Shown here piece after piece: positions 42,238 through 54,835 of a stretch of DNA of 64,000 bases; position 1 is the stretch's first letter; each line of letters begins with the position of its first letter. Source of the DNA: Odontocerum albicorne (taxonomy: Eukaryota; Arthropoda; Insecta; Trichoptera; Odontoceridae); the NCBI GenBank assembly GCA_949825065.1, contig OX463844.1, positions 28,057,056 to 28,121,055 on the forward strand, in the 5' to 3' direction. The position numbers and the translations under genes were made by a program. The notes beneath the pieces are model-generated. The model made no database searches, was not told the origin of the DNA, and was given only the letters and a program-made list of their open reading frames with translations.

Positions 42238-42345
42238 ACAGTATACCCTGGCTTGTTTATTGCCATGTCGCAAACACTTTTAACCAATCTGATGGACGTT
42301 TAAACAAGCCTTAAGGGAAAACCAGACTGGAACCCTTTTAATTAT
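42238..42345 (-). mobile_element. SINE family A tail/body fragment
   Basis: GGCTTGTTTATTGCCATGTC, TTTTAACCAATCTGATGG and GAAAACCAGACTGGAACCCT are the inverted tail and body of family A; the tRNA head is missing. Confidence 0.55.
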
Positions 42346-42949
42346 CTAACTTACATTTTTATATGTTGAGATATTTGAGAAAAAAATAAGACGCATTGTC
42401 TTGACTTATATGGATTGATTTTTTTACGGAATTGAATCAAGAATTTTGGATATTTTCCACATAAACAATTAAAGTTTGCTTCTTCGATATTTCAAGTAAA
42501 TCATATGTTTTATGGTTTGGGTCCTTTTTGCATATATATTCCAATATATATACATATTGTATATGATCGACCTATGCTACTTCGATATTTGAAATATACA
42601 AATTAAAAATGATTTTGTGGGTTAGAGTAGATTTTGTTTGCATACATACATAATTGTTATTTAAAGTGTACCTATTTTAAATATGACTCTTTTCTCTAGC
42701 TATATCTTTTAATTTGTGACTTTTTACAATGCAAGCAAATGTGAGTAACATACGTACATATGTAATATTTGTTGGGTGGATGTTTATTTTTTCTAGAACG
42801 TTATAAAGTTAATCTACTGGCTTTTTAAATGGACCAAATAAGCTCCTGTTCCTAATAAAATGCAGATTTTATCAGACTCTTAATTATACGAGTAGATACT
42901 CGTATTTTATTTTTTATGCTTCTTTGCCGTACTGGCATTTAATATGTAA

Positions 42950-43245
42950 TTTATAGTTAAGGCATTAACACTGTGGAGGTTTAAATGCTCTTACATTGTA
43001 ATTTGTTTAGTTCAACCTGTTTATTCCACTTTCTATAACATAACCCTACCGGTTTCAAGTTTTTCACCTCATCATCAAGGGAGTACAAACAAGACTCTCC
43101 AAAGACCAGTAATTTGTTTAGTCCAACACTGAGTCTTATTTGTGCTCCCTGATGATGAGATAAAAACCTTGAAACTGGTAGGGTTATACCGTTATGTAAA
43201 GTGGAATTAATAGTGTTGGACTTAACAAATTACAAGATATTTTAA
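42950..43245 (+). mobile_element. Long-inverted-repeat MITE, family L copy 2
   Basis: Shares ATTAACACTGTGGAGGTTTA at the left with copy 3 and the same inverted arms (TTCCACTTT...CCGGTTTCAAG...CATCATCA). It has a longer centre containing CAAGACTCTCCAAAGACCAG and a repeat of TAATTTGTTTAGT. Confidence 0.75.
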
Positions 43246-43444
43246 TTAGCTGCAACTTTTGAAGTTTTTTAATCATTATTTATCACGAGGATGACCAATT
43301 CCACTTCCCTCAAATATTATATTACAACTTTTGATCCGCAGTGTTGTGAATAAACATTATTAATTTGTTTTTAATAATATCGAAACATGTTAAAATTTTA
43401 GTTTCATTTAAGTAATGTGCTACAGTTCTTGATACTAACTAGTA

Positions 43445-43611
43445 CAGTACCCGGCGGTAAGTAATACACATCGTTTGTAGAGCGTCGTCTCTGTCATTCA
43501 TACACGTGTTCCGTCGCGATTTGTCAGTCGTTACCGGACCGGACTGTTAGCGCATCGTGCGACGGAGACGACGTTCTACAAACGATGAGTATTACTTACC
43601 GCCGGGTACTG
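43445..43611. mobile_element. Palindromic MITE, copy 2 (opposite orientation)
   Basis: 167 bp, flanked by TA (43443-43444 and 43612-43613), with ends CAGTACCCGGCGGTAAG. Its asymmetric core (containing CGCGATTTGTCAGTCGTTAC) is the reverse complement of the core at 2036-2206, so the two copies lie in opposite orientation. Confidence 0.88.
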
Positions 43612-45119
43612 TATCTTCTTCAAATTTCATTAATAACTTGAGAAAGTTGTTTAGTTTGAACGTGCCGTAAAACCTAAGTATATCTGCATATGTTTAGTTT
43701 CCATCTCGATGGACTACAGCTAGGATTATTTGTTTTCGTTCAAAATCTGGATGATCGATCTCATCGTCACTCGTGTAAACCGTGATGTTGATTCTCCAGC
43801 GGCAGAGTCCGTCCAGCCACGTGTTCCGTGGACAAGCGCGTGAAGCAGGGCGGCCCTTAGGCTCTGGACAGCCCGGTCTCAGAGGCAGATAGAGAATCAG
43901 GCTTAGAGCTAGGTGTGGTCCTACCGTTTGGTGAATGCTGAGGATACCGAGCCTCAAAAACTAAATCGGTAACCGTATATCTATACGATACATTTTTACG
44001 CAATTGTTATGAAGGTTACACAATTTATAGTAGAAAATATATCCTGTGTCACCATAATATGACGAGAAAACGCTACCTAAGATTTATTTGTGTATCGGCT
44101 CTTAAATGTCCTTTGCAAACCAAAGCAACATTTACTAAAACAATATTGAAAAAATCAACAACTTTAAAAACCAATACAATTAAGTACATATTTTTATACG
44201 GCACGTGAAATGACTAATACATAATACAACATTGAAAGTATAATCAATTAAAATACACAGCTCATTAACTTACAACATGATTACCTAAATGTTGCTACTG
44301 TGATGGTCTCTGACGAAACCTGAATAGTTTTGTTTTTATTTTTGTAAGATCATTCTTATAATTAGTATAACAGTTGATGAACAATAAGGATTTATTATTT
44401 ATTCAAAGGCTTTTTAAATGAATATGACTGTATATCTGAAGGGTTTAAAATGTGTTATTTACCAGGTAAATCAATTTTGACGACATATTAACAGCACTCG
44501 TACAGATTAAATTATATATTAAATGCCAATAAATACGTATTAGTATTACAAGCCACTGATTTATTTTATATTATACACACATTGCAAGACACCGTTACAA
44601 TTTAAATTGTGCACACATATCAACAGCACAAGACATTTTTTTTAAATCATATTAAACCGGCGAGGAAAGAAAGGAAACACTATACATATCGGTTTCTTTA
44701 TTTTTGCACAAAAAATGTCTCAACTTTCGTTTGTTGATTTTCGGCAAATATTTCTCAAACTACTCGTTAATTAGGCAGTTGATTTACAATGCTCTGGTAC
44801 GTTAATAATACACTACAATATCGTTTTGAAAGGCAATTTAGAAGTCCCGTTAAACAGACACGAGAAGACGTCGTATAATAAAACCACAGGTTGATTCTAT
44901 ACAAATCTTTGAAGGGACAAAAAAATTTACAGCTTTAAAAATATTTTTAGCTTAGAAATCTACGAGTTATTTTATTATTTAAAAATGTAACGTATTATTA
45001 TGTCATGGTTATCCAGGGCTATTTTTGTTATGAAATTGTTGTTACTTAATTCATTCTACCAAAAAAAAAACAACCAAAATTGACAAATAAACTTCATTTC
45101 AAGTTATTTCGAAAATAAT
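43612..45119. other. Non-coding; unexplained GC-richer segment
   Basis: 43690-43965 holds an 87-codon minus ORF (TVGPHLALSLILYLPLRPGC) that is probably repeat-derived, but I recognise no family. The rest is AT-rich. Confidence 0.4.
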
Positions 45120-45371
45120 CTGATCACGGTCGCCTCTTGGATGCCCGCCTGCGAGTGCCGCGCACATTGCACACCAAATATGCAGGGCCCTGCAGTCGAG
45201 AGAGTCTGATGATTCGTAAGCCTGGCCCAGTGGCCCCAGTCGGCCCATACTTCCACCCAGAAAAACATCAACACTGCGGTCCGTACAATCAGAGTCAGTA
45301 CCAGTACTGGCCGGGTTCTCAGCGCGCTGTAAACAATGTGCGGCCGGTATATCTCGCTGAAATCTTAATCA

Positions 45372-45456
45372 ATCAGTGATCTGTGGACGGGCGTCATCGC
45401 CCCTTTCCGTTCCGTCAAGTTTTAGTGACTCGGCGTGGGTTTCGTGGAGGCCAAAG
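45372..45456 (+). promoter_or_regulatory. Candidate 5' exon or alternative promoter
   Basis: A GC-rich block (about 45120-45460) in AT-rich DNA contains an initiator-like TCAGTG near 45373 and ends in a good donor, CCAAAG|GTAAAA, at 45457. No convincing coding potential was seen. It could be an untranslated first exon of stumps. Confidence 0.3.
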
Positions 45457-45459
45457 GTA

Positions 45460-46964
45460 AAACATTCATAATATCTCAATCAAGCCAAGCAAATGTAAAA
45501 CATTTCTCATAACGTGCCATGTGTCCTCTTCGTAGGTTGGCAATAATCAATCATTAAGTCTCTCAACTTCGATAAAACATGCCTTGAGAAAAAGCCAATA
45601 GTTAACATATGATACATTGTTGAAGTATATAATTCCATAATACATAAGCGGGATTCTAATTTTTCTACTGTAAAATAAAATTTGGTAACTAGTAAACAAA
45701 GAGCACATTGTCAAACTACAGCTGTGTTTTCTCTTGAATAATGACTGATAGTGATCGTGTTATAGGAAATTAATTTAATAGTTGACAATATACATATATT
45801 CTAAATTAGATTGCTTTTATTTATAAATTTTATGATACGAGTTTATATTATTATGCTAGTAAGTAATGTGTCCATTATTAAACATGTTGATCGATACATA
45901 ATAGTAAATCCAAGCGGGAAATCGTTGTAAATATGGGTATGACTTAAGAATCTTGATCTGTTTTCAACGTAACAAAAACCTATATGCCAAACCTATATTT
46001 CTAAATAAAACAATACTAATTATTGAAAAATTCTAGTTATCAGAATGCATAATAACTGTAATAATGTTAATCTTTTTTTTTATTCTAACATCTGTTAAGT
46101 AACATATAATTAATAATTGTCAAAAATATTCAATTTTTATTATAGTTTTTTGACAGATTTAATTTCAATGAATGATTGCATATATGTATAAAAAATGTAG
46201 AATGTTATTTATCGGTCATGAATAAAATACATAAATATTTTCACGTATTATACAAATACACGCATATTATTTGGAAAATAGCCTGCGAACGTGTCTTGAA
46301 ACCATAACTCTTTTGGTCGCTTTAAAAAAATTCAAACGCTTTAGCAAACCATTTATGGTTTTCATATATCATACGTTTTTATTATTTTATTTCGCTATAT
46401 ACATATCAATAGTTTTTTGTTTAAAAAATGAACTAGAGACCCTTAGATAGTTGAACGCATTTTTAACTAACGTTTTTCTACAACATATAAAATTTTATAT
46501 ACCATAAAATAAATATAAAAACACGTAACGAATATAGGTTTATTTGAAACGAGACTAGCGATTGAATCTAGAAAATAAGAATCGAGTAACTCGGAAAAGA
46601 AAATAAAAAATATAAGACCGTACAAAAAAATATAAGACTGACACCGTACAAAATATAAAACACCGTACAAAAAAATCGCCTAATTTGAAATTGTATGTTT
46701 TAAGTTCTGTAAGCCTAAATATGATATAAACAAGATCCTACAATCAGCCATACTTTGCTAACATGTGGAATATGTATATATATATATTTACTTAATTTAG
46801 GTGTTAGCACTTATACATTATTTGTTTATAGTATATCTAGCACTTCATATTTATGGATTTATTAACCCTATTTTAGATGTTTACGAGAATGCGTAAAATT
46901 GTTAGTCGTTTGTGTGTTGTCGCAATTTCGTAAGCACCTTATTCAAAGATTCTGCTGTAAAGGT
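45460..46964. other. No feature seen
   Basis: AT-rich; only the small repeat at 46612-46676. Confidence 0.45.
46612..46676. repeat. Short irregular tandem repeat
   Basis: Three copies of ACCGTACAAAA(AAA)TATAA with 20-30 bp spacing. Confidence 0.6.
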
Positions 46965-47118
46965 TTTTCAAGTTCCAAAATCATCCGGCCTCAATCTGAC
47001 AATAAGCCAAAAAAAACTTGAATTGTAATAAATTTTGAAAACAAAACTAGCTAGGACTCCACCAGAAATCGAAACCGAGACGTAAGATTGCGTGCCAACG
47101 GTGCTAACAAAAGTAGGA
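46965..47118 (-). mobile_element. Probable diverged SINE
   Basis: The minus strand has a tRNA-like GTTAGCACCGTTGGCACGCA and CTCGGTTTCGATTTCTGG. The body is poorly preserved. Confidence 0.4.
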
Positions 47119-47325
47119 AATGATAGTCGACATTTGTCCCATGACATAGGCATTCTCTGCATTGTCGGAGAGCTCTTTAAATCTATTGGAATACCGACCC
47201 ACTTCCGAATGTTTCGCTACTATGATTGCTTATTTCTACCCAATCACCGTTTATCTTTGATTTATTACTGCTATCGTTAGAAAATGGTTATTTTTCTGAT
47301 CATACACATATTTTTCATTCGTAAC

Positions 47326-47599
47326 ATATCCTTCAACATATCCGAACTCGTCATTCGGACATATCGAAAAGCGTGACCGGGAGACAACATTGTCTTCGGC
47401 TCCAATAATCGAGCCTTCAGGCTTACAGCCAGTGGAGTAGGCACGGAACTCACGGTTCGTCATCGCACGGGCTGACAATACTACCCCACATGTAAAGAGG
47501 TAACAACACTCGCACGAGTTTTAAGTCTAGGACGTATGAGACCCCTTTTTACCGGGACCCCTTTTTAATCGGAAATCGAACCCGAAACCACGGAGGTTG
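47326..47599 (-). mobile_element. tRNA-derived SINE, family B, second copy
   Basis: Shares CATATCCTTCAACATATCCG, GTGACCGGGAGACAACATTG and GAGCCTTCAGGCTTACAGCC with 30490-30766. The right end carries a head with GGAAATCGAACCCGAAACCA on the plus strand. Confidence 0.65.
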
Positions 47600-48714
47600 T
47601 AAAAATATAAAATGAATAAGAATATTCATCTAACGTATCATTCATCGGATATGTGCTAATGTATTGCGTGAGCGCAGTGTACTTAAATCATCTTTGAATA
47701 AGTAGCATTGTCAGAATTACTTCTCAATCTTAAATAGCATTCTACTCGAACAACTATGTAAAAACTATTAACGAAGATTTTTTTACAGCTACCATAAGCA
47801 CAAAGTGCACTCACTACTTGAATCTGTTTTAACACTGGGTAAGCGTACCACAGTTTACAGCCCATCCATGCCGTCTCTCTATCACTAATTTAATATTTGA
47901 AATTTCTCTCCTTTCCCTATCAATGAAGGCCCCTCTTCCGAGAAACATGAGTAATTTATTAGAATAATAATTGTTGTCAATCATCCCATTACGAATAATA
48001 AATAAACCATATTCATTTTAGCACTACAGTTCGCTTCTCAAGAGGAAAGTTGCATATTATCTTGCTAATTACTGAATATACAAAGAGATTCCTTGTTTCA
48101 TGTCGCTCATTACTTATTACCATTATGGAGACTTGGTCCTTAACCCTTTTAACTTGACTATTTTATAATAAAACGAAAATTTCGATATAACGTATTCTCT
48201 TTTGTTTAATATTATAATATTGCGCCATTTAAGACAGTAATTCAATAAGATATTGTGAGTCTTTAAATTTAAGGAGTTTAAATTAAAAAATAGTAAATTA
48301 TGTCTCAATTTACATATAAATATTTTCAAAGTGATTAAATGCTCGACTTCAACAAAATGATGAAGTGAATTCGTAGTCATTAAAAAACATATCAGAGTAT
48401 TTTGGATTTCAATGTGTCTGACCAAAATATACCCTTTTCACTTTTCTTCGATTAAAACTTACTTTAATCCTGAAACTATTTTATTTTCATTAAACTTTTA
48501 ATATGTTAACAATAATAATTGACCTTTTTTAAAAAATTCCCGATACCAAGCCGTAATATCAGTATCGAGTCACTTAATAAGGACCGAGTATCGAGGATTC
48601 GAGTCACTTAATATATTCTTAAAACATTGTATCTTTGCATGTACTTGGTTCAATTATCTTGGTATTCCTATTTTTTTAAACAAAAAAAAAATATACAAAT
48701 TATTAACATCATAC

Positions 48715-49060
48715 GTACATACCATCACACCGTTTCGCTGTCGGAATTAGGAGAGGACAGAGCGCCAGACTTCCTATCGGGACATCTTTCGTCTCTACAT
48801 CCACCTCCTTGGATATCTCTGATTTAACATTTCCTTTTTTCAAAATATAATTCACTTAATCCAACCATACTATTCTAAGTCTTCCTATACTATACATTCC
48901 ACTCAAATTTGCATTATATATTTGTTTTGTAAGTATTTCTTAATTCATTTGTTTTACATGTCCAAACCATCTCATATTAACTTCATATCTGATAATACAC
49001 ACAATATTTTCAATCATAAATATGTCTTCCATATAAATAAAATTCGTCTCTTCCAAATTT
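48715..49060 (-). mobile_element. RTE-like LINE 3' fragment
   Basis: The minus strand has AATATGAGATGGTTTGGACA (MRWFGH), GAAGACTTAGAATAGTATGG and an end GACAGCGAAACGGTGTGATG. Degraded. Confidence 0.6.
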
Positions 49061-49134
49061 ATGACAAAGCATGTGAGTTTGAAAACTTTTTAATTACTCA
49101 GTGTCAGAAAAAGCTGTCAAGACAGGGTTAGAAA

Positions 49135-49364
49135 AAATGGCGCCGCATCGCTTTATGATTCAGAGGACATAACCACGTCCCGACAGCGTCCCGCGCAAAG
49201 AAGACTCGATAAGCGATGTGTCCATGTTGTGTCAAACAATGAATATTTACAATGCTGCCATAAAGATGGGCTGGCATTTAGTTTAGCTTTGCGCTGGGAG
49301 CCAAGACCATTTGGTCCTCAAATGACGGCAGGCAGCCCCATCCAGCCATCCGGCCCGCGGCGCG
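49135..49364 (+). promoter_or_regulatory. GC-rich island ending in donor-like site
   Basis: GC-rich sequence from ATGGCGCCGCATCGC to GCGGCGCG|GTAAGG. Only a short, unrecognised ORF is present. It may be an alternative first exon or an unrecognised repeat. Confidence 0.2.
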
Positions 49365-50484
49365 GTAAGGTGCGTAAGCTGCCTACTTACATTCCACATT
49401 GTGTCGCCTCTGCCTATTTGTATGCAAACATTATTTGACACTGTTGACACCTTTTATTTGAAATATTGATCTGTTATTTAGTGTCATTTTTACACTCCGA
49501 TGATGTCGGTGTCATGTTTTGACGTCAAGGAATACTCGGAATAGATTCCAGACATAATTCCAACTATACAACGACCAATTTGATACTTTTGACAACCAGC
49601 ATCATAAATAGTCCCTATTGTTTTGAAGCCTCAGATAAAAAAAAGCGGCCGTGTCCCAATTTTTTTTAGTAAATTTCAAGATTTCGGATAAGAACTTAGC
49701 TTAGTAAGGTTTTAGTCAACTTGTCAATACTTAACTAAGGTTACATTATACTAAGCATACTTGTGAACTATAATACAATCGACACGTTCAGGTGCTGCTA
49801 TAGGTGCCAGACGTGATTATCTGTTAATTTTTTTAAAGTAAATCCTGATTTATTAGGTTTTTGGCTATTTGAGTATTCCTGAAGCTATGCACAATACCCC
49901 ATTATATTTAATGTATATTTATTATTTGGTTGTTGTTGATAATAACTGTATTTTTCGCCAATTTAACGTGTTTATTTTGCTATTGAAAAGGTTACATTAT
50001 TGTTGTGTAATATTTAATAACTTGATAATCTTTATTTTTGGTAAATGTTTTGTTTTCTTGAGTAATATTCCAATTAAATCGATTTTTACCATCGTAAAAT
50101 ATCATATAATTTAATTAATTATTAATAAAATAACCAGAATTTGTCATGTCATTTCTGATAACATTTTGTATGCCTCAAAGTGTAAAACAAATGGGTGGCG
50201 TGTGCAGCTTTAGGTTTCACTTAAATACAACTCTTTTCGAGAAAGTTTTATGGTTGAATATGAACACTACACACATACACTACATTCCACCTTAAGCGGA
50301 ATGTGTTTTTCTTATATCGTTTAACTTTCTAATGGCCGCAGTCACCAGTTTCCCATCCTGACGTTCAACTTGTTATATTTTTTTGTAATATTTTTAATCA
50401 AACGATAATTGTCGGTTCGAATCCTGAGTTACAGCGTCCTTGAGGAGAGTGCTCTCTGAACGGCGCTATGTAAATTGCCTTATA

Positions 50485-50695
50485 TTATTATTCAATTGCA
50501 AACCTTATTGGTAGAACACTGGATTCCCAAAACCTCCATGATATCAGTTTCAATTCCTGATGGAAGCGTCTCAGGTCTCAAAAAGGTCTCAGTCAGGTTT
50601 TTTTACAAAAAACTTTTATTCTTTCTGATTGGTTAAGCACTTGTAACAAAGCCCTCCGGGTTATACAGTATACAACGTAATTGTAATACAATACA
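50485..50695 (+). mobile_element. SINE family A
   Basis: ATTGGTAGAACACTGGATTC head with degenerate B box, then GTCTCAGTCAGGTTTTTTTA, CTTTCTGATTGGTTAAGCAC and tail TACAACGTAATTGTAATACA. Confidence 0.65.
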
Positions 50696-50904
50696 AATTA
50701 CTAATTTCTTCTATCAAACTCTCCACTAATTTCTTCTATCAAATTCATTGAATATTTAGAACCGCAAATCCTGAATCCCCTTCTATAGGCATAGCGAATT
50801 TTTTTAAATTAAGTACGGTTTGTCTTCGAAACGATGCACTTAAATATAGTTCAATAACATTATATGGCCCGTTCTCGAAAACTTATAATTTTATTTAAAA
50901 CACT

Positions 50905-51085
50905 CGATGGCCAAGTTGATGAGACACATGTCTTGTGGATGCGGATTTGATAGTCGTTGCTACTAATGTTATACAATTAGATTCCAGTCATGTTTTTCTT
51001 TTTGTTTTACATGTTTGCAGTTAGGAGGAATAGATTGCCATATGACAATAAATCCGTCTGTATATACTGTGCTACTAAAACTTTT
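50905..51085 (+). mobile_element. SINE family A, diverged
   Basis: GATGGCCAAGTTGATGAGAC head, ATTCCAGTCATGTTTTTCTT body, and tail ATTGCCATATGACAATAAAT ending near a CTACTAAAAC run. It lies about 200 bp after another SINE copy. Confidence 0.55.
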
Positions 51086-51604
51086 TTTAACAATATGTCG
51101 ATCGAGATTTTTCGTGTACTTGGGTGCCAGATTGAGTAAACTACTCACATAATATTATGACGTATCTAAATCTCAAATTGGTTTCCATTGTCATCAAATT
51201 TTGTTTACATTTTGCAACGAATATGTATGCGATAATACAAACAAGGATACTTACCCAACCTTGGCACTACTGAGCTGAATCATTCAAATCCTTTGTTGTT
51301 TTTATAAACACATTCATATGTTATTTGTACGTCATAAACTTTCACTCCTTTAATGATTATAAGACAGAACTTAAGAATAAGCATTCAACCACACCATATT
51401 AACATAATTAGAAAATGGAAAAGGACTGGCAATTATAATCTAATTAAATAATTTTCACGCCTAGTAGCAAAATCCTATTCTCCTAGTTTTCTGCTTTGGT
51501 TTTATTTCCTAATAAAAACATGGAATTAAAATATTCTCATAGTCCGTTTCCAAAGTATTATATATTAAGGTATAATCTTAAATACATTTTATTATATATT
51601 ATTT

Positions 51605-51800
51605 ATAGTTAATACATTAACACTGTGAAGGTTTAAAGACATTTTAATTTATTGAGTCAAACACCGCTTATTCTACTTTATGTAAAGGTAAAACCCTTCC
51701 GGTTTCAATGTTTTCACTTCATCATCAAAGGAGCGCAAACAAGACTCTCCCAAGACCAGTAATTTGTTTAGTTCAACACTGAGTCTTGTTTGTGCTAAAC
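51605..51800 (+). mobile_element. Long-inverted-repeat MITE, family L copy 3 (truncated)
   Basis: Matches copy 2 from ATTAACACTGTG through the left arm and the AAGACTCTCCCAAGACCAG centre, but stops at GAGTCTTGTTTGTGCT; the right arm is absent. Confidence 0.72.
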
Positions 51801-52184
51801 AAAAATAAATTTGATTGATTCACATTGTTAATATCTCACCAAATATTTGTAAAATATCAGTTAATGTTATGGGCTATCAAAAGTTTATCTATATTACATA
51901 TTTTTGTATCATTAGGATTTTATCTTGACCAATAAATTTACAAATACGACATAGAAAAACACAGTGTAAAATGTTCAATATTTGTTTTATTCTCTCATGA
52001 TCGTTATTTAACACAGTAAGTACATTAAGAAAAAAAAGATTGAGAGACGATAAATCATATTTTAAATATTTTCTGAGGAAATATTATTATTGCAGTTATA
52101 CTGTAAGTAAACTGTTTTTCAATTAACTTTATATGTCTAGTTTTTATTTAATTTATTTTTTATCCTACTCAATATTTAGACGTT

Positions 52185-52400
52185 CTCTATGGCTTAGTTG
52201 ATAAGAAGCTTGTCTTCCAAACCAGGGTTGCGGTTTGGATTGCCGCTGGCTCTCCAGATTAAAGAAACTATTTCTATCTGGTTTTCATTAAAGCCCTTTT
52301 CAATATCTTTCTCGTTTGTTGAAAGAGATTGCCGCAAAGCAATAAGTGCGATAGGTTGTAATGTATACGACGAACGTTTAATACAACACAATATTTTTAT
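52185..52400 (+). mobile_element. SINE family A
   Basis: TCTATGGCTTAGTTGATAAG head, TCTGGTTTTCATTAAAGCCC body, tail GATTGCCGCAAAGCAATAAG ending AATACAACACAATA. ORFs on both strands here are by-products of the repeat. Confidence 0.7.
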
Positions 52401-52499
52401 GAAATATTGCGTCATTGAGTTTATAAAAGTCTGTAGATTATTGTAATACATAATATATACTCGTATGCATGTTTGTCGAGCAGTTTCGAATCAGCCGTG

Positions 52500-52671
52500 C
52501 TACGAAACAATAATCGATTGAAGACACTGACTGCACTAGGATCCAAAATAGTCGCTTCTTAACCGTTTATTGAGCGGTCGTCATACGCTTCAATTGGACA
52601 ATCATCGGCCGGCAGGAATAGCCGGCAGGATATCGCGTATTAAAAAGGAATGGGGGCTACTTAAGAAACCG
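52500..52671 (+). promoter_or_regulatory. Candidate 5' exon ending in a strong donor
   Basis: A GC-richer stretch with a short direct repeat GCCGGCAGGA ends in AACCG|GTAAGTCG, a near-consensus donor. No acceptor or recognisable protein was found. Confidence 0.2.
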
Positions 52672-53287
52672 GTAAGTCGCCTCTCGATGACCACGTACCA
52701 AAAAAAAATGATTTTAGCGTTCAAAATAGAAAAAGATTACATTTCACGTGCGCCGTTTATTTTGGTAGTTGATCTAAATGATCCTTAAGCATTTTAGTTA
52801 CCTTGAAAATCTTAAAAAAGCGCCAGGTATTCTTACCAAACCACTGGTTTACTTTCAGACCTCGGACATTGAGAACAGATGGATCAAAGCGATTGATGGA
52901 TTATTCGTAAAAAAAATGTAGTTTTTAACAATAATTCAGGACTGAGGAGGAAGCCAACTGGTTTGGTAATTAATATACTCGAAACCGATTGGTATTCTCA
53001 ATTAAATTATATAATAAGAAGAAAAGTAAACATTCTTCGTCGTTTAATTATCATAGAGGGTAGTAATTTCAGAAACACTTGATTTAGATAATAAGTTTAG
53101 TCACCATTACACATAATGCACTATGTGGAACTACGAGTACATTTACTGTCATATTATTATTTACTTGTTCTGTTCAGTTCCTGAATGAACTCAAATAAAA
53201 AATATACGTTATGCAGTACTTGTCCTTTTTTCTTAGACGAGTAAAAAAATGCTATTAATTTAGATTTTTAAATAAATTTAAATCTTT

Positions 53288-53435
53288 AGTTGGTAGAACC
53301 GGGGGCTGGAAGTTAAGCCTTCTACCAAGGTTACAGTCATTTTGACATCTTTTTGGTTGGAAGAAATCGACACATGGTAATAAATCTGTCAGGATATGCT
53401 GTATATAATGGAACTATAATACAATACTATATCTG
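53288..53435 (+). mobile_element. SINE family A, shortened
   Basis: TTAGTTGGTAGAACCGGGGG head leads directly to the tail TTTTGGTTGGAAGAAATCGA and CAGGATATGCTGTATATAAT; the B box and body are largely lost. Confidence 0.5.
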
Positions 53436-54591
53436 GAATTATCTATCTATTGGAAAAATACAATTTGTGTCATTGCGCTGAAATTGTCACAAAAGGTTCC
53501 CTTTATATACAATAAATGTTCCTATATTTTCTATATTATCATTAATAGACACAAACTTACATTTGGAAGACATCTTATAAAACTTCTGTTGACCCGATTT
53601 GAAAACCACGGTAAAAAGCCACGAAAAATTTAAAATATTTCTGCTAAACTCGACCACGATATTATTTAACTCGTTTATTTGGTTAATACGAGTATAATCA
53701 TACCCCGCTAGACAAGATGCCATACAAATTTTATTTCCGACCACTTCAATTTAATTTGTTGACTGTATTAAAAAATGTAGGATATTATTATTATTATTGT
53801 CATCAACCGTGGATAAAATTAAAAAATAAATATTAGCAACCAAAAGAATATCTTATGCTTAATTAATGAACCAGCAGAGTTAGGAACTCTCCGAAGAGTA
53901 TCTTTTTTAAATCGTTGATCAAAATTAATCTAATCGTGAGTTTATTCCCGCTTCCATAAGAAAACAGAACAATATCTATGTAGGCGGTAGGTGATTTTCC
54001 CTTAAAAAACAATGAATAATTTATTAATGATTGCACCGTTTTTTAGCAATTACACATTTTCTACATGTGTTTAATTTAAATCTCACATAAGCGTTTACTT
54101 TATTGCTATTTTATTTATGCCTAAACTTTGAAATTTCACAAACTCCGTTTTATTACCTGTCGAAAGTGTTGCATAAATATTATATTAAGATTGTTTGTTT
54201 TCACAGCAGTTTCTTTATGCATGTGGTTCTTAATATTCCTGTGCCTAGGGGAGCGGTGCGATGCAGGCAACAGAAGCGATCAGTCTTGCACACCTCGGTA
54301 AACAATGTTTTGCCATGCCGCTGATCGAGTATAATATTGTTAGATCTCCGACAGTGTCTGCAAGTAGTTTACTCTCGAACATTTCTTTATCTTCAAATTT
54401 GTTAAGACACAGGGTTTGATTTTGTTGCATACATTTTGACACACATCAATCAACTCGTATGACTAAGTCGATTATAATCTTATGACATATTTGAATTTAA
54501 CCGCTCTCCACTCTTTCCAAGACCTTTTTCTATAGTGGTCACTGATCATCTCAGTCGTATATTTGTATCCAAGTATAATTTTTTACGAAGC
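53436..54591. other. No feature seen
   Basis: AT-rich, short random ORFs on both strands. Confidence 0.45.
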
Positions 54592-54680
54592 ATTGTATTG
54601 TATTACACTTTCGCTGTAAACAATCTTAAGTGGAAATCAGATTGTAACCCTATTTAAAAAATGCGTACCAAAGGGAATTG
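54592..54680 (-). mobile_element. SINE family A tail and body, minus copy
   Basis: Inverted tail GTATTGTATTACACTTTCGC, then AAGTGGAAATCAGATTGTAA body. The head continues into a triplicated repeat at 54681-54835. Confidence 0.65.
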
Positions 54681-54835
54681 AACTCGCAACCCCGGGTTGG
54701 ATATACTCGTACATCTTACCACTAGACTAGGACTCGCAACCCACGGGTTGGATATACTCGTACATCTTACCAACTAGACTAGAACTCGCAACCCACGGGT
54801 TGGATATACTCATATATCTTACCAACTAGACTAGA
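54681..54835 (-). repeat. Triplicated SINE tRNA-like head
   Basis: About 51 bp occurs three times in tandem (starting 54681, 54731, 54783), each with ACTCGCAACC, GGGTTGGATATACTC and CTTACCA(A)CTAGACTAG. It is the head part (including the B-box complement) of the adjoining SINE. Confidence 0.8.

Noticed and set aside
43694..43957. 87-codon minus-strand ORF as a gene
   Set aside because: No domain, no splice context; more likely repeat-derived.
45137..45379. 80-codon plus-strand ORF as a protein gene
   Set aside because: No splice acceptor or recognisable domain; the GC-rich block is better explained as a possible untranslated exon or promoter.
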